DNA of 13,062 nucleotides from Alistipes sp. CAG:831 (lineage in GTDB: Bacteria; Bacteroidota; Bacteroidia; Bacteroidales; UBA932). The DNA is taken from contig HF990415.1 in NCBI GenBank assembly GCA_000432775.1, forward strand, positions 35,098 through 48,159. The letters run 5' to 3'. A program made the position numbers and the translations under genes. Positions 1 through 8,224 of this stretch are shown piece after piece. The stretch's first letter is position 1. Each line of letters starts with the position of its first letter. The notes under the pieces are model-generated. The model had not been told where the DNA came from. It did no database searches and worked only from the letters and a program-made list of their open reading frames with translations.

Positions 1-1244
1 GTAGGGATGGTGGTGTTGGCCTCTATCAGTTTGGTCATCACGCCTCCGAGGGTCTCGATACCGAGGGACAGAGGAGTTACGTCCAGCAGGAGGACATCCT
101 TCACGTCTCCGGCAAGCACTCCACCCTGAATGGCTGCACCAACGGCCACTACTTCATCGGGGTTGACACCCTTGTTGGGAGCCTTTCCGAAGAACTTCTC
201 CACGATCTGCTGGATGGCAGGGATACGTGTAGAACCTCCGACGAGCAGTACCTCATCTATGTCGGATACCTTCAGGCCGGCATCGGAGACAGCCTTGCGG
301 CAAGGCTCGATGGTCCTCTGGATCAGGTCATCGCATATCTGCTCGAACTTAGCCCTGGTAAGGGTCTTGACCAGGTGTTTGGGCACACCGTCCACAGGCA
401 TGATGTAAGGCAGGTTGATCTCAGTGGAGGTCTGGCTTGAAAGCTCGATCTTGGCCTTCTCGGCAGCCTCTTTCAGTCTCTGCAGGGCCATGGGATCCTT
501 TCTGAGGTCCACACCCGGATTGTCATTCATGAACTCGGTTGCCATCCAGTCGATGATTCTGTGGTCGAAGTCATCACCGCCGAGGTGCGTATCACCGTTG
601 GTGGACTTGACCTCGAAGACTCCGTCGCCGAGCTCGAGAATCGATATATCGAATGTACCGCCGCCGAGGTCGTAGACAGCCACCTTCATATCATTCTTCT
701 TCTTGTCCATACCGTATGCCAGTGCGGCTGCGGTAGGCTCGTTGATGATACGCTTTACCTTCAGTCCGGCAATCTCACCGGCCTCCTTGGTAGCCTGCCT
801 CTGCGAGTCGCTGAAGTAGGCGGGCACTGTGATGACAGCCTCCGAAACCTCCTGTCCGAGATAGTCCTCGGCAGTCTTCTTCATCTTCTGAAGAATCATC
901 GCCGAAATCTCCTGAGGAGAATAGAGACGGCCGTCGATGTCTACACGTACAGTGCCGTTGTCGCCGCGCACTACCTTGTAAGGCACGCGGGATATCTCGT
1001 TCTGAACCCTGTCATAAGGCTCACCCATGAATCTCTTGATAGAGAAGATGGTCTTGTTGGGGTTGGTGATCGCCTGCCTCTTGGCGGGGTCACCGATCTT
1101 TCTTTCGCCGTTGTCTGTAAATGCCACTACCGAAGGAGTGGTCCTCTTGCCCTCGCTGTTGATGATTACCGTGGGCTCGTTACCTTCCATCACTGCTACG
1201 CAGGAGTTGGTGGTTCCAAGGTCTATACCTATAATCTTTCCCAT
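1..1244 (-). CDS. dnaK: Molecular chaperone DnaK (Hsp70), 5' part only
   Basis: Hsp70 chaperone, an ATP-driven cytoplasmic folding machine working with DnaJ and GrpE. Reading leftwards from the ATG at 1242-1244, the frame is open to the window edge, giving 414 residues of a protein usually about 635 long; most of the substrate-binding domain and the lid lie outside. Visible landmarks are the phosphate-1 motif IGIDLGTTNS (residues 5-14), the INEPTAAALAYG segment, the phosphate-2 motif YDLGGGTFD, LGGDDFD, the adenosine motif LVGGSTRIPA, and the interdomain linker DVLLLDVTPL at about 383-392. The nucleotide-binding domain is therefore complete. The start is fixed by the family N-terminus MGKIIGIDLG. 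No CIRCE operator is visible upstream. It is divergent from panB with 177 bp between start codons. Identification is essentially certain; the truncation is an effect of the window. Confidence 0.97.
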   Translation of the reverse strand, partial: MGKIIGIDLGTTNSCVAVMEGNEPTVIINSEGKRTTPSVVAFTDNGERKIGDPAKRQAITNPNKTIFSIKRFMGEPYDRVQNEISRVPYKVVRGDNGTVRVDIDGRLYSPQEISAMILQKMKKTAEDYLGQEVSEAVITVPAYFSDSQRQATKEAGEIAGLKVKRIINEPTAAALAYGMDKKKNDMKVAVYDLGGGTFDISILELGDGVFEVKSTNGDTHLGGDDFDHRIIDWMATEFMNDNPGVDLRKDPMALQRLKEAAEKAKIELSSQTSTEINLPYIMPVDGVPKHLVKTLTRAKFEQICDDLIQRTIEPCRKAVSDAGLKVSDIDEVLLVGGSTRIPAIQQIVEKFFGKAPNKGVNPDEVVAVGAAIQGGVLAGDVKDVLLLDVTPLSLGIETLGGVMTKLIEANTTIP

Positions 1245-1317
1245 AATTCTTATATTTTTTAATTTTTTTCTACACTTGCCGCCGCCTGATTTTCAAGCGG
1301 TCGAAACTCTCTTACTC

Positions 1318-1349
1318 CAAGATTATGCCAAATACTGAAAACTGACAAC
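1318..1349 (-). promoter_or_regulatory. Candidate dnaK promoter
   Basis: On the minus strand, GTTG (1349-1346) lies 20 bp from TAATCTTG (1325-1318). The Bacteroidota consensus is TTTG, about 20 bp, then TAnnTTTG, so each box has one mismatch. It would give a leader of roughly 70 nt before the ATG at 1244. The AT-rich tract at 1247-1269 next to the start is typical of Bacteroidota translation starts, which often lack a Shine-Dalgarno sequence. No heat-shock operator was recognised. This is a motif match only. Confidence 0.35.
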
Positions 1350-1356
1350 ATGTCAT

Positions 1357-1388
1357 ATTGGAATTGTGATAATTATTCTCTTCCTTTG
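1357..1388 (+). promoter_or_regulatory. Candidate panB promoter
   Basis: ATTG (1357-1360), 20 bp, then TTCCTTTG (1381-1388), one mismatch per box from the TTTG / TAnnTTTG consensus. It would start transcription near 1392-1396, downstream of the in-frame ATG at 1350 and 25-30 nt before the ATG at 1422, which fits the shorter PanB. The evidence is modest. Confidence 0.33.
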
Positions 1389-1421
1389 CAGGTCCAAACC
1401 CAATATCAAACAGGCAAAGAC

Positions 1422-2237
1422 ATGTCAACAGAAGGCAACGTAAGGGTGATGACCACCCATAGACTACTGGAAATGAAGCAGAAAGGCGAGAAAATCGCCA
1501 TGCTCACAGCATACGATTTCACATCGGCCCGCATCGTCGACGAGGCGGGGATAGACGTGGTCCTCGTCGGAGACTCGGCAGCCAACGTCATGGCCGGGCA
1601 CGAGACCACCATCCCGATTACCGTCGATCAGATGATCTACCACGCCCAGAGCGTGACCCGCGCCGCCAAGAACCCTCTGATAGTGGTGGACATGCCCTTC
1701 GGCTCCTATCAGGGCAATTCCAAGATGGCTGTCAGCAATGCCATCCGCATCATGAAGGAATCGGAGGCCGACGCAGTGAAAATAGAGGGCGGAATGGAAA
1801 TCCTCGAGTCAGTCGAGCGCATCCTCTCGGCGGGCATCCCCGTCATGGGCCATCTGGGCCTCACTCCCCAGTCCATCCACAAGTTCGGCACCTACGCTGT
1901 CAGGGCAAAGGAAGAGGAGGAAGCTGAAAAGCTGCTGCAGGATGCAGTAGCCCTGGAAAATGCGGGATGTTTCGCTCTGGTGCTGGAGAAAATACCGGCA
2001 ATGCTCGGCAAGAAGGTCGCCGAGACTCTCAAAATCCCCGTAATAGGAATAGGTGCGGGCAAATACGTCGACGGCCAGGTCCTCGTGATGCACGACATGC
2101 TCGGACTGACGACCAAGTTCTCTCCCAGGTTCCTCCGCCGCTACGCTGACCTGCACGACATCAGCCTCAAGGCATTCCGCCAGTACATCGAAGATGTCAA
2201 ATCCTGCGATTTCCCCAATGACGAAGAGCAGTATTAG
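1422..2237 (+). CDS. panB: 3-Methyl-2-oxobutanoate hydroxymethyltransferase (PanB)
   Basis: First committed enzyme of pantothenate (coenzyme A) synthesis: it moves a hydroxymethyl group from 5,10-methylenetetrahydrofolate to 2-oxoisovalerate, giving ketopantoate, in the cytoplasm. The 271 residues match the usual length of about 265-275. Family signatures in order are MLTAYDFTSA (27-36), LVGDSAANV with metal-site Asp51, MPFGSY with Asp90 just before it, VKIEGG with Lys120 and Glu122, GHLGLTPQS (143-151), and VLEKIP with the expected catalytic Glu189. An in-frame ATG at 1350 would add 24 residues unlike the family, and a candidate promoter lies between the two, so 1422 is preferred. The 3' end overlaps the next gene. 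panC and panD are not in the window. Identification is very strong. Confidence 0.95.
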   Translation: MSTEGNVRVMTTHRLLEMKQKGEKIAMLTAYDFTSARIVDEAGIDVVLVGDSAANVMAGHETTIPITVDQMIYHAQSVTRAAKNPLIVVDMPFGSYQGNSKMAVSNAIRIMKESEADAVKIEGGMEILESVERILSAGIPVMGHLGLTPQSIHKFGTYAVRAKEEEEAEKLLQDAVALENAGCFALVLEKIPAMLGKKVAETLKIPVIGIGAGKYVDGQVLVMHDMLGLTTKFSPRFLRRYADLHDISLKAFRQYIEDVKSCDFPNDEEQY

Positions 2238-2952
2238 CAAGGAGGCTCCCGCCGGGCAGACCTACAGGACACTGTCGCAAGAGGAAACGGAGGACATCGC
2301 CTCCCGCATCCTCTATGAGGACAACCACGTACTGGTCCTGAACAAGCGTCCGGGCGAGATAGTCCAGGGCGACAAGACCGGCGACGAGCCTCTGGCAGAG
2401 AAGCTCAAGGCATTCATCGCCCTCCGTGACGGCAAGCCAGGCAACGTCTTCCTCGGAGTTCCCCACCGCCTCGACCGCCCGGTCAGCGGAGCCGTCATAC
2501 TGGCCAAGACTTCCAAGGCCCTGACCCGTCTCTCGGCAGCCTTCAGAGAAGGAAATGCCCGGAAAATCTACTGGGCCCTCGTAGAGAATGCCCCCGTCCC
2601 CCCGGAAGGGGAGATCCACACCTGGCTCACCCGCAACGAGAAGCAGAACAAATCCTACAGTCATCCGCAGCCGCAGCCCGGAGCCAAGGAAGCCCTGCTG
2701 CGGTACCGTCTGCTGCGTCCTACCAGGAATTATTTTCTAGTGGAGGTAGAGCTCATGACCGGCCGCCACCATCAGATCCGGTGCCAGCTCGCTTCCATCG
2801 GCTGCCCTATCAAGGGCGACCTCAAATACGGAGCGCGGCGCTCCAACCCGGACGGCAGCATAAGCCTGCACGCCCGTCAGGTGACATTTCTCCATCCCAC
2901 CCGGAAGGAGCCGGTGACTGTCACCGCTCCCACTCCCATGGAGGAGATGTAG
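2194..2952 (+). CDS. RluA-family pseudouridine synthase
   Basis: Predicted RNA pseudouridine synthase, isomerising uridine to pseudouridine in rRNA or tRNA; the target cannot be told from sequence. The product of about 250 residues carries the RluA catalytic motif HRLDRPVSG at 91-99 with nucleophile Asp94, preceded by LYEDNHVLVLNKRPG (40-54) and followed by the late family motif TGRHHQIRCQLA. There is no recognisable N-terminal S4 domain, so it resembles the short single-domain RluA/RluC-like enzymes. Two starts are possible: ATG 2194 (252 aa, overlapping panB by 44 bp) and ATG 2218 (244 aa, overlapping by 20 bp). The residues between are not conserved-looking, so 2218 is quite possible. The overlap implies co-transcription with panB. 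The gene ends 3 bp before the convergent MltF-like gene. Confidence 0.88.
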   Translation: MSNPAISPMTKSSISKEAPAGQTYRTLSQEETEDIASRILYEDNHVLVLNKRPGEIVQGDKTGDEPLAEKLKAFIALRDGKPGNVFLGVPHRLDRPVSGAVILAKTSKALTRLSAAFREGNARKIYWALVENAPVPPEGEIHTWLTRNEKQNKSYSHPQPQPGAKEALLRYRLLRPTRNYFLVEVELMTGRHHQIRCQLASIGCPIKGDLKYGARRSNPDGSISLHARQVTFLHPTRKEPVTVTAPTPMEEM

Positions 2953-2955
2953 CCC

Positions 2956-4026
2956 CTACCCTTCCACTACTGTACGGTATTCCTCGTATTTGGACAGAAC
3001 ATCCCTGACATACTGGACGGTCTCCCGCCCGCGGAACCTCCCGTGACGGAGAAAGTCCGCCTCCTCGACATACTCCTGCTCGGTCATCAGCGGGATGGTC
3101 GCCGCCACTGTCTCCCAGTCAGTGAAGTCGCGGCCCTGGTCGAGGGTAAAGTTGATGCAGTCCTCGATCCGGCTCTCCCCTGCATTGTACGCCGCGAGGG
3201 TGAATTTCACCACATTGACCGAGTCGAACCCCATATTGCGGTAACGCCTCCCGATACGCCGCAGATGCAGGGTCCCTGCCTTGATATTATCCTCAGGATT
3301 GAAGAGGTCGGTGATACCGTAGACTGCCGCCGTGGAGCGCATCACCTGCATCAGGCCCGTCGCCCCGCGTCTGGAATATGCCCCGATAGAGAAACGGGAT
3401 TCCTTGAATATCACTGCCGAAAGCAGCCTCCAGTCCCAGCCCAGAAGACCGCAGTGACGCTTGACTATCTCATCGTAGGGAGAAATGCGGTCAGTACGCG
3501 TGCCGGCCTTGAGATAAGGCTCAAGGTTGTAGGAGCGGAAAAACCTACTCTCCATATCGCCGTACTCTGAGCTGTGCACCATCATGCCCAGCCATCTGTT
3601 GGTCCGGTACAGCAGTCCCTGGTCTCCGCTGCGCACCGCCCAGGCATAACCCCGGAACGGCATGGAGAGGGCTACGGCTCCGGCATGGTCCGCAGGTATG
3701 GTGTCCGATACGCTGACCGCCACCATATCCACCTGTCCGTCCTCCAGCATCTGCCAGCAGTTACGCTTCTCAGAGACACCGGAGAATCCCATACGGATAT
3801 CCATTGAGTCCGCCATCGAGGTAAGCATGGTGTACTGAAAGCCTGTAAGAAATCCCCTGGAGGTATACATTCCGCTGCGGACATTGATATAGGCCGTAAG
3901 TGAGTCCACATCTTTGAACGTACTGGGGTCCAGAGCATTACGACCAGGCCTCTCACACAGTCTGAAAAGATTGCCCAGGACGAAGATTGCCGCCACGGCT
4001 ACCGCTGTCTTCCATAGTCTGCCCAT
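2956..4026 (-). CDS. MltF-like membrane-anchored lytic transglycosylase
   Basis: Predicted periplasmic muramidase that cleaves the MurNAc-GlcNAc bond of peptidoglycan and leaves 1,6-anhydroMurNAc ends. The N-terminus has a hydrophobic signal or anchor segment (about 6-20 from ATG 4026). A reduced solute-binding-like region follows (about 30-165), then a C-terminal SLT (goose-lysozyme-like) domain with FKESRFSIGAYSRRGATGLM, whose Glu209 is the expected catalytic acid, and the later AAYNAG motif. This order, binding-protein module then SLT, is that of MltF. The 356 residues are shorter than E. coli MltF (about 518), mostly in the N-terminal module. A GTG at 4032 could add two residues; ATG 4026 is preferred because AAAGG sits at a plausible distance. 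It starts 8 bp after the porin stop, so the two are probably one transcript. No clear lipobox surrounds Cys24. Confidence 0.85.
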   Translation of the reverse strand: MGRLWKTAVAVAAIFVLGNLFRLCERPGRNALDPSTFKDVDSLTAYINVRSGMYTSRGFLTGFQYTMLTSMADSMDIRMGFSGVSEKRNCWQMLEDGQVDMVAVSVSDTIPADHAGAVALSMPFRGYAWAVRSGDQGLLYRTNRWLGMMVHSSEYGDMESRFFRSYNLEPYLKAGTRTDRISPYDEIVKRHCGLLGWDWRLLSAVIFKESRFSIGAYSRRGATGLMQVMRSTAAVYGITDLFNPEDNIKAGTLHLRRIGRRYRNMGFDSVNVVKFTLAAYNAGESRIEDCINFTLDQGRDFTDWETVAATIPLMTEQEYVEEADFLRHGRFRGRETVQYVRDVLSKYEEYRTVVEG

Positions 4027-4034
4027 ATCCACCT

Positions 4035-6722
4035 TTACTCAATATAGAAAGGCCAGTGAATTCCGAGCTTGAAGCCGCGATAAGGCCTTATGTAGTGATA
4101 TGCGGAGAACATATTGCCTCCGTCAGGCCATCCCTGTCCGACATTGATGACCTTGATGAAGATATTGACCCGCTTCCACTGCATGTTGAGGAAAACGTCG
4201 ATATAGGGATTGTAGCCTATGAGTTCCCGTGTCTGGAGCTGGAATGTGCCCAGAGCGGGGTTGTACGCCGGAGCGTAGTAGGGTGTGTTCATGATGGCGT
4301 CCGCACCGAGCTGGACTGTCAGCACGTTCTTGACGGCCTCCAGCTCAAGGTAGTAGCGCATGTGGAATGTCAGCATCGGCAGGGACAGTACGTTCCGGTC
4401 CGAGGAGTATTGGAACAGTATCTTGTTGTCCAAGTGGAACTTCCACAGCTTGAAATCCTTGCGCACGTATCCGCTCATCACATTGATCAGGCCGCCGTGC
4501 TGGCGGATGACGCCCAGGGTGTCGTTGTATAGCAAGTTGTTGACCAGCCCGTAACTGAACGATGCCTCCAGCCTCCATTTCGGGATCTCAAGGAATGCCT
4601 CCACCTTAGTCGTGGATGTCTTGCCGAAATCATTCTCCCAGACATAGTGGTTGGAATAATAATGCTGCGAGAACCAGTCCGGCTCCTTGAGCGAGGTGCT
4701 GAACTTGCCGCCCAGGACTATGGGCTCGGACTTGTCCTTGAACGGGTAGAACGACACGTCAATATCGGCGTCCACACTGAAGTCATTCTGCCAGTATCCC
4801 AGGAAGCTGTAGCGAGCCTGGGCTCCCCAGTTAAGATACTTGCGGTACTGGCCGCGGGCGCCGGCATAGACATAAAGGTCATGCAGGTGCACATTGCCGT
4901 TTCCGGTAAGGAACATGTCCGGATTGAAGGCATACACGCTGTTCCATTGATAACCCAGTCCTCCGCTGATCTGCGATACCACGGCATCGCGTGCCCATGG
5001 CTGAAGCTTGAAGAACAGCTTGTTGTCAACAGTCAGCATCCGGGATGAATCGGCCGATGTGGTGGGATTGATATAGAACATATTGTTGTAGAAATTACGT
5101 CCCACCTCATCCGTAAGCGCTATATTGTCCGTATAATACCGATAGTATCTGGAGACTTCCCCGATATGTCCCACCGTCAGCAGAGGACCGTCCCCGGCAC
5201 TGCCGAAAAGCAGGGAATCGGCCAGGGCCGCGTAAATCTCTTCCTCCGACGGAGGCAGGAGGGTGTCCGTCACAGAGGCCCTGAGCAGGGAATCAGCCAC
5301 CGGATCCACTGCAGCAAGTGCTTCCTGAACAGCAGTATCCGCCGGAACGGAAAGGGTATCCGACATCATGGCCATAAGACTGTCTGCCATCGACGGTGCC
5401 GCCAGGCTGTCAGCCGCAGCCGCATCTTGTCCTGAAGCTGCCGTACTGTCCGCCACTTCCGCCGGCATCCGCGCCGCAGCCACCGCCGCATCCACGGCTT
5501 CGGCATACCTCTGCATCCTGAGAGCCACTATGGAGTCCACCGCAGCGGCCAGCACCGAGTCCTCCTCCATGGCCTTGCGCAGCCGTCTCGACTTGGACTC
5601 CAGATGGATGTTGTACGAGTGGTCGATAAAGAACGTATTCCGGGAAAGTTTGTTCTGAGCATCCTGCAGATTGACAGCGATAGTCTTGGCATCCACCGTC
5701 GTATCCCGCACCATGTAGGAATCCTGGATACCGCCGTTCTCCTGACGGGTGATATTGTGGTGGATAAGACCTGCATGGGCGATATAATTGCGGCCCAGAT
5801 AGTTGGCACTCACCTCAAGGGAGTTGTTGACCGTTTCCTCCCTTTCCAGCATGCCTAAGGCCTTCCAGCCCTGATAGAGTACCGCCAGATTGAGTTCCGG
5901 AGTTATGTTCTGGGTGTGCAGGAAACGTACGTTGGTCTCCTCCTTGTCCTTGAATGCGAAGATGGTCCCCCAGTAAGCCAGTTCCGTGTAAGGAGCCTTG
6001 ACATTAAAGAAAGGCATATTCTCCGGAATATGGGAATAGGTGATATAAGGAGCGTAGGCCTTGAACCTGTCGAATTCACGCCTTCGGAAAAAATTGACAT
6101 TCTGCACTGCGGAGCCCACGGTGCCCAGATAGACAGCATCGATATCCTCCTTGTAGAAAGGATATTCGGTAAACCAGTCATTGAACGTGGTATCCATGTG
6201 CATCTGCCTGTACTCGTTGACGTACGGTCCGGTGTTCCACGACAGGATTCTTTTATAATACAGGCTGTCAGGAACAAATCCCGTCTCCAGGACCCTCGGC
6301 TTGGACCAGCGGATACTGTCACGGACAGACTTCAGGCTGTCACGTACACGGCGGGCACTGTCACGGGCCATCTCCCTCAGTTCCCACGGCTCATATTCCG
6401 TCGAGTCTGCGCCGGCAGCAGTGTCTGCGGCAGCAGCGGTACTGTCCGCAGCAACAGAATCAATTCCGGAAGTCAGCGAATCCGGCAGAGTCACAGTTGA
6501 ATCCGGCAGGGCAAACGTAGAATCAGCCACATCCAATGAATCCGGCAACTGCGGCGCAACTGCTGATGAATCATTCCCTTTCGTTACCGTATCCTGCGGG
6601 ACACCAGGCTGAGCGATCCGTTCATAAGGCATGGACATACCTCTAATAATATATGCAGAGCACGGCAGCATCAGCATGATGACGCACGCGCACAATATGT
6701 CCCTTAACCTTTTTCTGTCCAT
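4035..6722 (-). CDS. Porin_10-type outer-membrane beta-barrel protein with Asp/Ser-rich insert
   Basis: Predicted outer-membrane porin of the Bacteroidota 'putative porin' family; the substrate is unknown. The 895 residues begin with a signal peptide (basic MDRKRLR, then a hydrophobic stretch to about residue 24). An N-terminal low-complexity zone rich in PDS/ADS units follows (about 50-108), then an Arg/Ser/Asp helix-like piece (115-140). The barrel starts with PYITYSHIPENMPFFNVKAP, a segment characteristic of the family, and RFLHTQNITPELNL. A second Asp/Ser/Ala-rich insert occupies about 378-512, between predicted strands. The C-terminal half is rich in aromatic alternating strands and ends in FYIE. 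The family is usually shorter, and the two low-complexity zones account for much of the extra length. It is first gene of an operon with the lytic transglycosylase and divergent from the AmgK-like gene. Confidence 0.85.
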   Translation of the reverse strand: MDRKRLRDILCACVIMLMLPCSAYIIRGMSMPYERIAQPGVPQDTVTKGNDSSAVAPQLPDSLDVADSTFALPDSTVTLPDSLTSGIDSVAADSTAAAADTAAGADSTEYEPWELREMARDSARRVRDSLKSVRDSIRWSKPRVLETGFVPDSLYYKRILSWNTGPYVNEYRQMHMDTTFNDWFTEYPFYKEDIDAVYLGTVGSAVQNVNFFRRREFDRFKAYAPYITYSHIPENMPFFNVKAPYTELAYWGTIFAFKDKEETNVRFLHTQNITPELNLAVLYQGWKALGMLEREETVNNSLEVSANYLGRNYIAHAGLIHHNITRQENGGIQDSYMVRDTTVDAKTIAVNLQDAQNKLSRNTFFIDHSYNIHLESKSRRLRKAMEEDSVLAAAVDSIVALRMQRYAEAVDAAVAAARMPAEVADSTAASGQDAAAADSLAAPSMADSLMAMMSDTLSVPADTAVQEALAAVDPVADSLLRASVTDTLLPPSEEEIYAALADSLLFGSAGDGPLLTVGHIGEVSRYYRYYTDNIALTDEVGRNFYNNMFYINPTTSADSSRMLTVDNKLFFKLQPWARDAVVSQISGGLGYQWNSVYAFNPDMFLTGNGNVHLHDLYVYAGARGQYRKYLNWGAQARYSFLGYWQNDFSVDADIDVSFYPFKDKSEPIVLGGKFSTSLKEPDWFSQHYYSNHYVWENDFGKTSTTKVEAFLEIPKWRLEASFSYGLVNNLLYNDTLGVIRQHGGLINVMSGYVRKDFKLWKFHLDNKILFQYSSDRNVLSLPMLTFHMRYYLELEAVKNVLTVQLGADAIMNTPYYAPAYNPALGTFQLQTRELIGYNPYIDVFLNMQWKRVNIFIKVINVGQGWPDGGNMFSAYHYIRPYRGFKLGIHWPFYIE

Positions 6723-6729
6723 AAGAGTG

Positions 6730-6737
6730 CAAATATA
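6730..6737 (-). promoter_or_regulatory. -7 box of the porin operon
   Basis: On the minus strand the sequence reads TATATTTG, an exact match to TAnnTTTG, followed by only 7 nt before the porin ATG at 6722. No good TTTG lies 19-21 bp upstream, so the -33 element is weak or absent. If used, the transcript would have almost no 5' leader. Confidence 0.55.
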
Positions 6738-6744
6738 GGGGATT

Positions 6745-6776
6745 TTTGTTTTCCGCCTATTATTTTCCTACATTTG
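6745..6776 (+). promoter_or_regulatory. Consensus Bacteroidota promoter for the AmgK-MurU operon
   Basis: TTTG (6745-6748), exactly 20 bp, then TACATTTG (6769-6776). Both boxes match the Bacteroidota -33/-7 consensus without mismatch, making this the best promoter in the window. Transcription should begin a few nt downstream of 6776, at or just before the ATG at 6785, so the mRNA is expected to be leaderless or nearly so. It lies back to back with the porin -7 box (6730-6737) inside the 62-bp divergent spacer. Confidence 0.75.
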
Positions 6777-6784
6777 CCATCACT

Positions 6785-8224
6785 ATGGAAAGGATACAAT
6801 CACTCTTCGAGAGATACTCCGGCACAAGAGAGTACCGCATCGCTCCCTTGCCCTCGTCCGGAGGCAACCGCCAGTATTTCAGGATAATCTGGAATGGAGG
6901 CAGCTGCATCGCCGCCGTCGGCACCGACCTTCGGGAAAATGAGGCATTCTTCTACCTCGACAGGCATTTTTCACAACTCGGGCTGCCGGTACCTGAGATA
7001 CTGGCAGTAAGCGAAGACAGGACAGTCTACCTGCAGGAGGACCTTGGAGACACCACCCTCTTCGATGCCGTAGCCGCAGGACGGAAAAGCGGCAGCTACT
7101 CACAGGAAGAAAAGGCGCTGCTGCGTACGGCCATTGAGACCCTGCCCGCGTTCCAGTACGTAGGAGCATCCGGGATGGATTTCTCGCAGTGCGGGCCGGT
7201 CCGGTATTTCGACAGGACATCGGTCATGTTCGACCTCAACTATTTCAAATACTGCTTCCTGAAGCCTTCAGGCCTGGAATTCGATGAAATGGAGCTGGAG
7301 GAAGACTTCCGCAGGTTATGCGACCGCCTGCTGGTATGCTGCTCGGAGAACTTCCAGTACCGTGATTTCCAAGGGCGCAACATCATGATCACACCGGAGG
7401 GCGGCATGAAGTTCATCGACTTCCAGGGAGGAAGAATGGGACCGGTACACTACGACCTGGCCTCCTTCGTCTGGCAGGCAAAGGCCCGTTACTCTCCACA
7501 GCTCAAAGAGGAACTGACCGAAGCCTACCTCGAAGCGCAGTCACACTATGCCGTAGTGCGCCGGAAGGATTTCCTGACCGACCTGAGGCAGTTCGTCCTG
7601 TTCAGGACACTTCAGGTACTGGGAGCCTACGGGTTCAGGGGGATGTTCGAACGGAAGCCGCATTTCCTCGAGAGCATCCCGTATGCCATGGACAACCTGC
7701 AGGAGCTTTTTGCCTCCGGCACATTCCCGGAGTATCCCTGTCTCTGCCGGATTCTCGAAGAACTTATTCCCCTGTACGGACACAGGCAGCCACGTCAGGA
7801 CGGACGGCTGACGGTACGCATTTTCAGTTTCTCATATAAGAAAGGTATACCCGATGACAGCAGCGGAAACGGAGGAGGGTATGTCTTCGACTGCCGGGGG
7901 ATACCCAATCCGGGGAGGATGCCCGAGTACCGGGGGATGACGGGACTGGATGCTCCTGTAATTGATTTTCTGAAGGGATACCCCGAGACTGAGGAATTTG
8001 CCCGGCACACGGCAGCCCTGGCCGACATGCATGTGGACAACTATCTGGAACGGGGATTCACGGACCTGATGTTCTCCTTCGGATGCACCGGAGGCCGGCA
8101 CCGCTCGGTATATTTCGCAGAGAGGCTAGCAGACCACCTTGAAGAAAAATACGGGAGCACAGGGAAACTGCATGCGGCGCTCATTCACCGCGAGCAGAAT
8201 CTGGAGAGGGAGGTGATACGATGA
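6785..8224 (+). CDS. AmgK-like amino-sugar kinase fused to RapZ C-terminal domain
   Basis: The 479-residue protein has two parts. Residues 1 to about 330 form an aminoglycoside-phosphotransferase-fold kinase: a glycine-containing N-lobe loop (SSGGNRQYFR), LQEDLGDTTLFD, the catalytic loop YRDFQGRN with Asp194, and the metal-binding FIDFQGGRMGPVHYDLAS. This resembles AmgK, which phosphorylates MurNAc/GlcNAc at the anomeric carbon. Residues about 341-465 match the C-terminal domain of RapZ, including VFDCRGIPNPG, MTGLDAPV and FGCTGGRHRSV (432-442); the RapZ N-terminal P-loop domain is absent. In E. coli that domain binds glucosamine-6-phosphate. An ATG at 6746 would add 13 residues but lies inside the promoter, so 6785 is chosen. 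The stop overlaps the MurU-like start (ATGA), implying translational coupling. The kinase substrate is inferred from this neighbour; the fusion itself is plain in the sequence. Confidence 0.87.
   Translation: MERIQSLFERYSGTREYRIAPLPSSGGNRQYFRIIWNGGSCIAAVGTDLRENEAFFYLDRHFSQLGLPVPEILAVSEDRTVYLQEDLGDTTLFDAVAAGRKSGSYSQEEKALLRTAIETLPAFQYVGASGMDFSQCGPVRYFDRTSVMFDLNYFKYCFLKPSGLEFDEMELEEDFRRLCDRLLVCCSENFQYRDFQGRNIMITPEGGMKFIDFQGGRMGPVHYDLASFVWQAKARYSPQLKEELTEAYLEAQSHYAVVRRKDFLTDLRQFVLFRTLQVLGAYGFRGMFERKPHFLESIPYAMDNLQELFASGTFPEYPCLCRILEELIPLYGHRQPRQDGRLTVRIFSFSYKKGIPDDSSGNGGGYVFDCRGIPNPGRMPEYRGMTGLDAPVIDFLKGYPETEEFARHTAALADMHVDNYLERGFTDLMFSFGCTGGRHRSVYFAERLADHLEEKYGSTGKLHAALIHREQNLEREVIR

Noticed and set aside
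130..1338. Several open frames on the + strand across the dnaK region
   Set aside because: They are antisense to a clear DnaK reading frame with full family motifs; low stop frequency at this base composition explains them.
1245..1421. CIRCE-type heat-shock operator before dnaK
   Set aside because: I looked for the TTAGCACTC / GAGTGCTAA inverted repeat and found nothing close.
1350..1421. 24-residue N-terminal extension of PanB from ATG 1350
   Set aside because: It does not resemble the family, and a candidate promoter lies within it; ATG 1422 gives the usual length.
7541..8101. Minus-strand open frames inside the AmgK-RapZ gene
   Set aside because: They are shadows of a strongly supported coding frame; no motifs or start signals.
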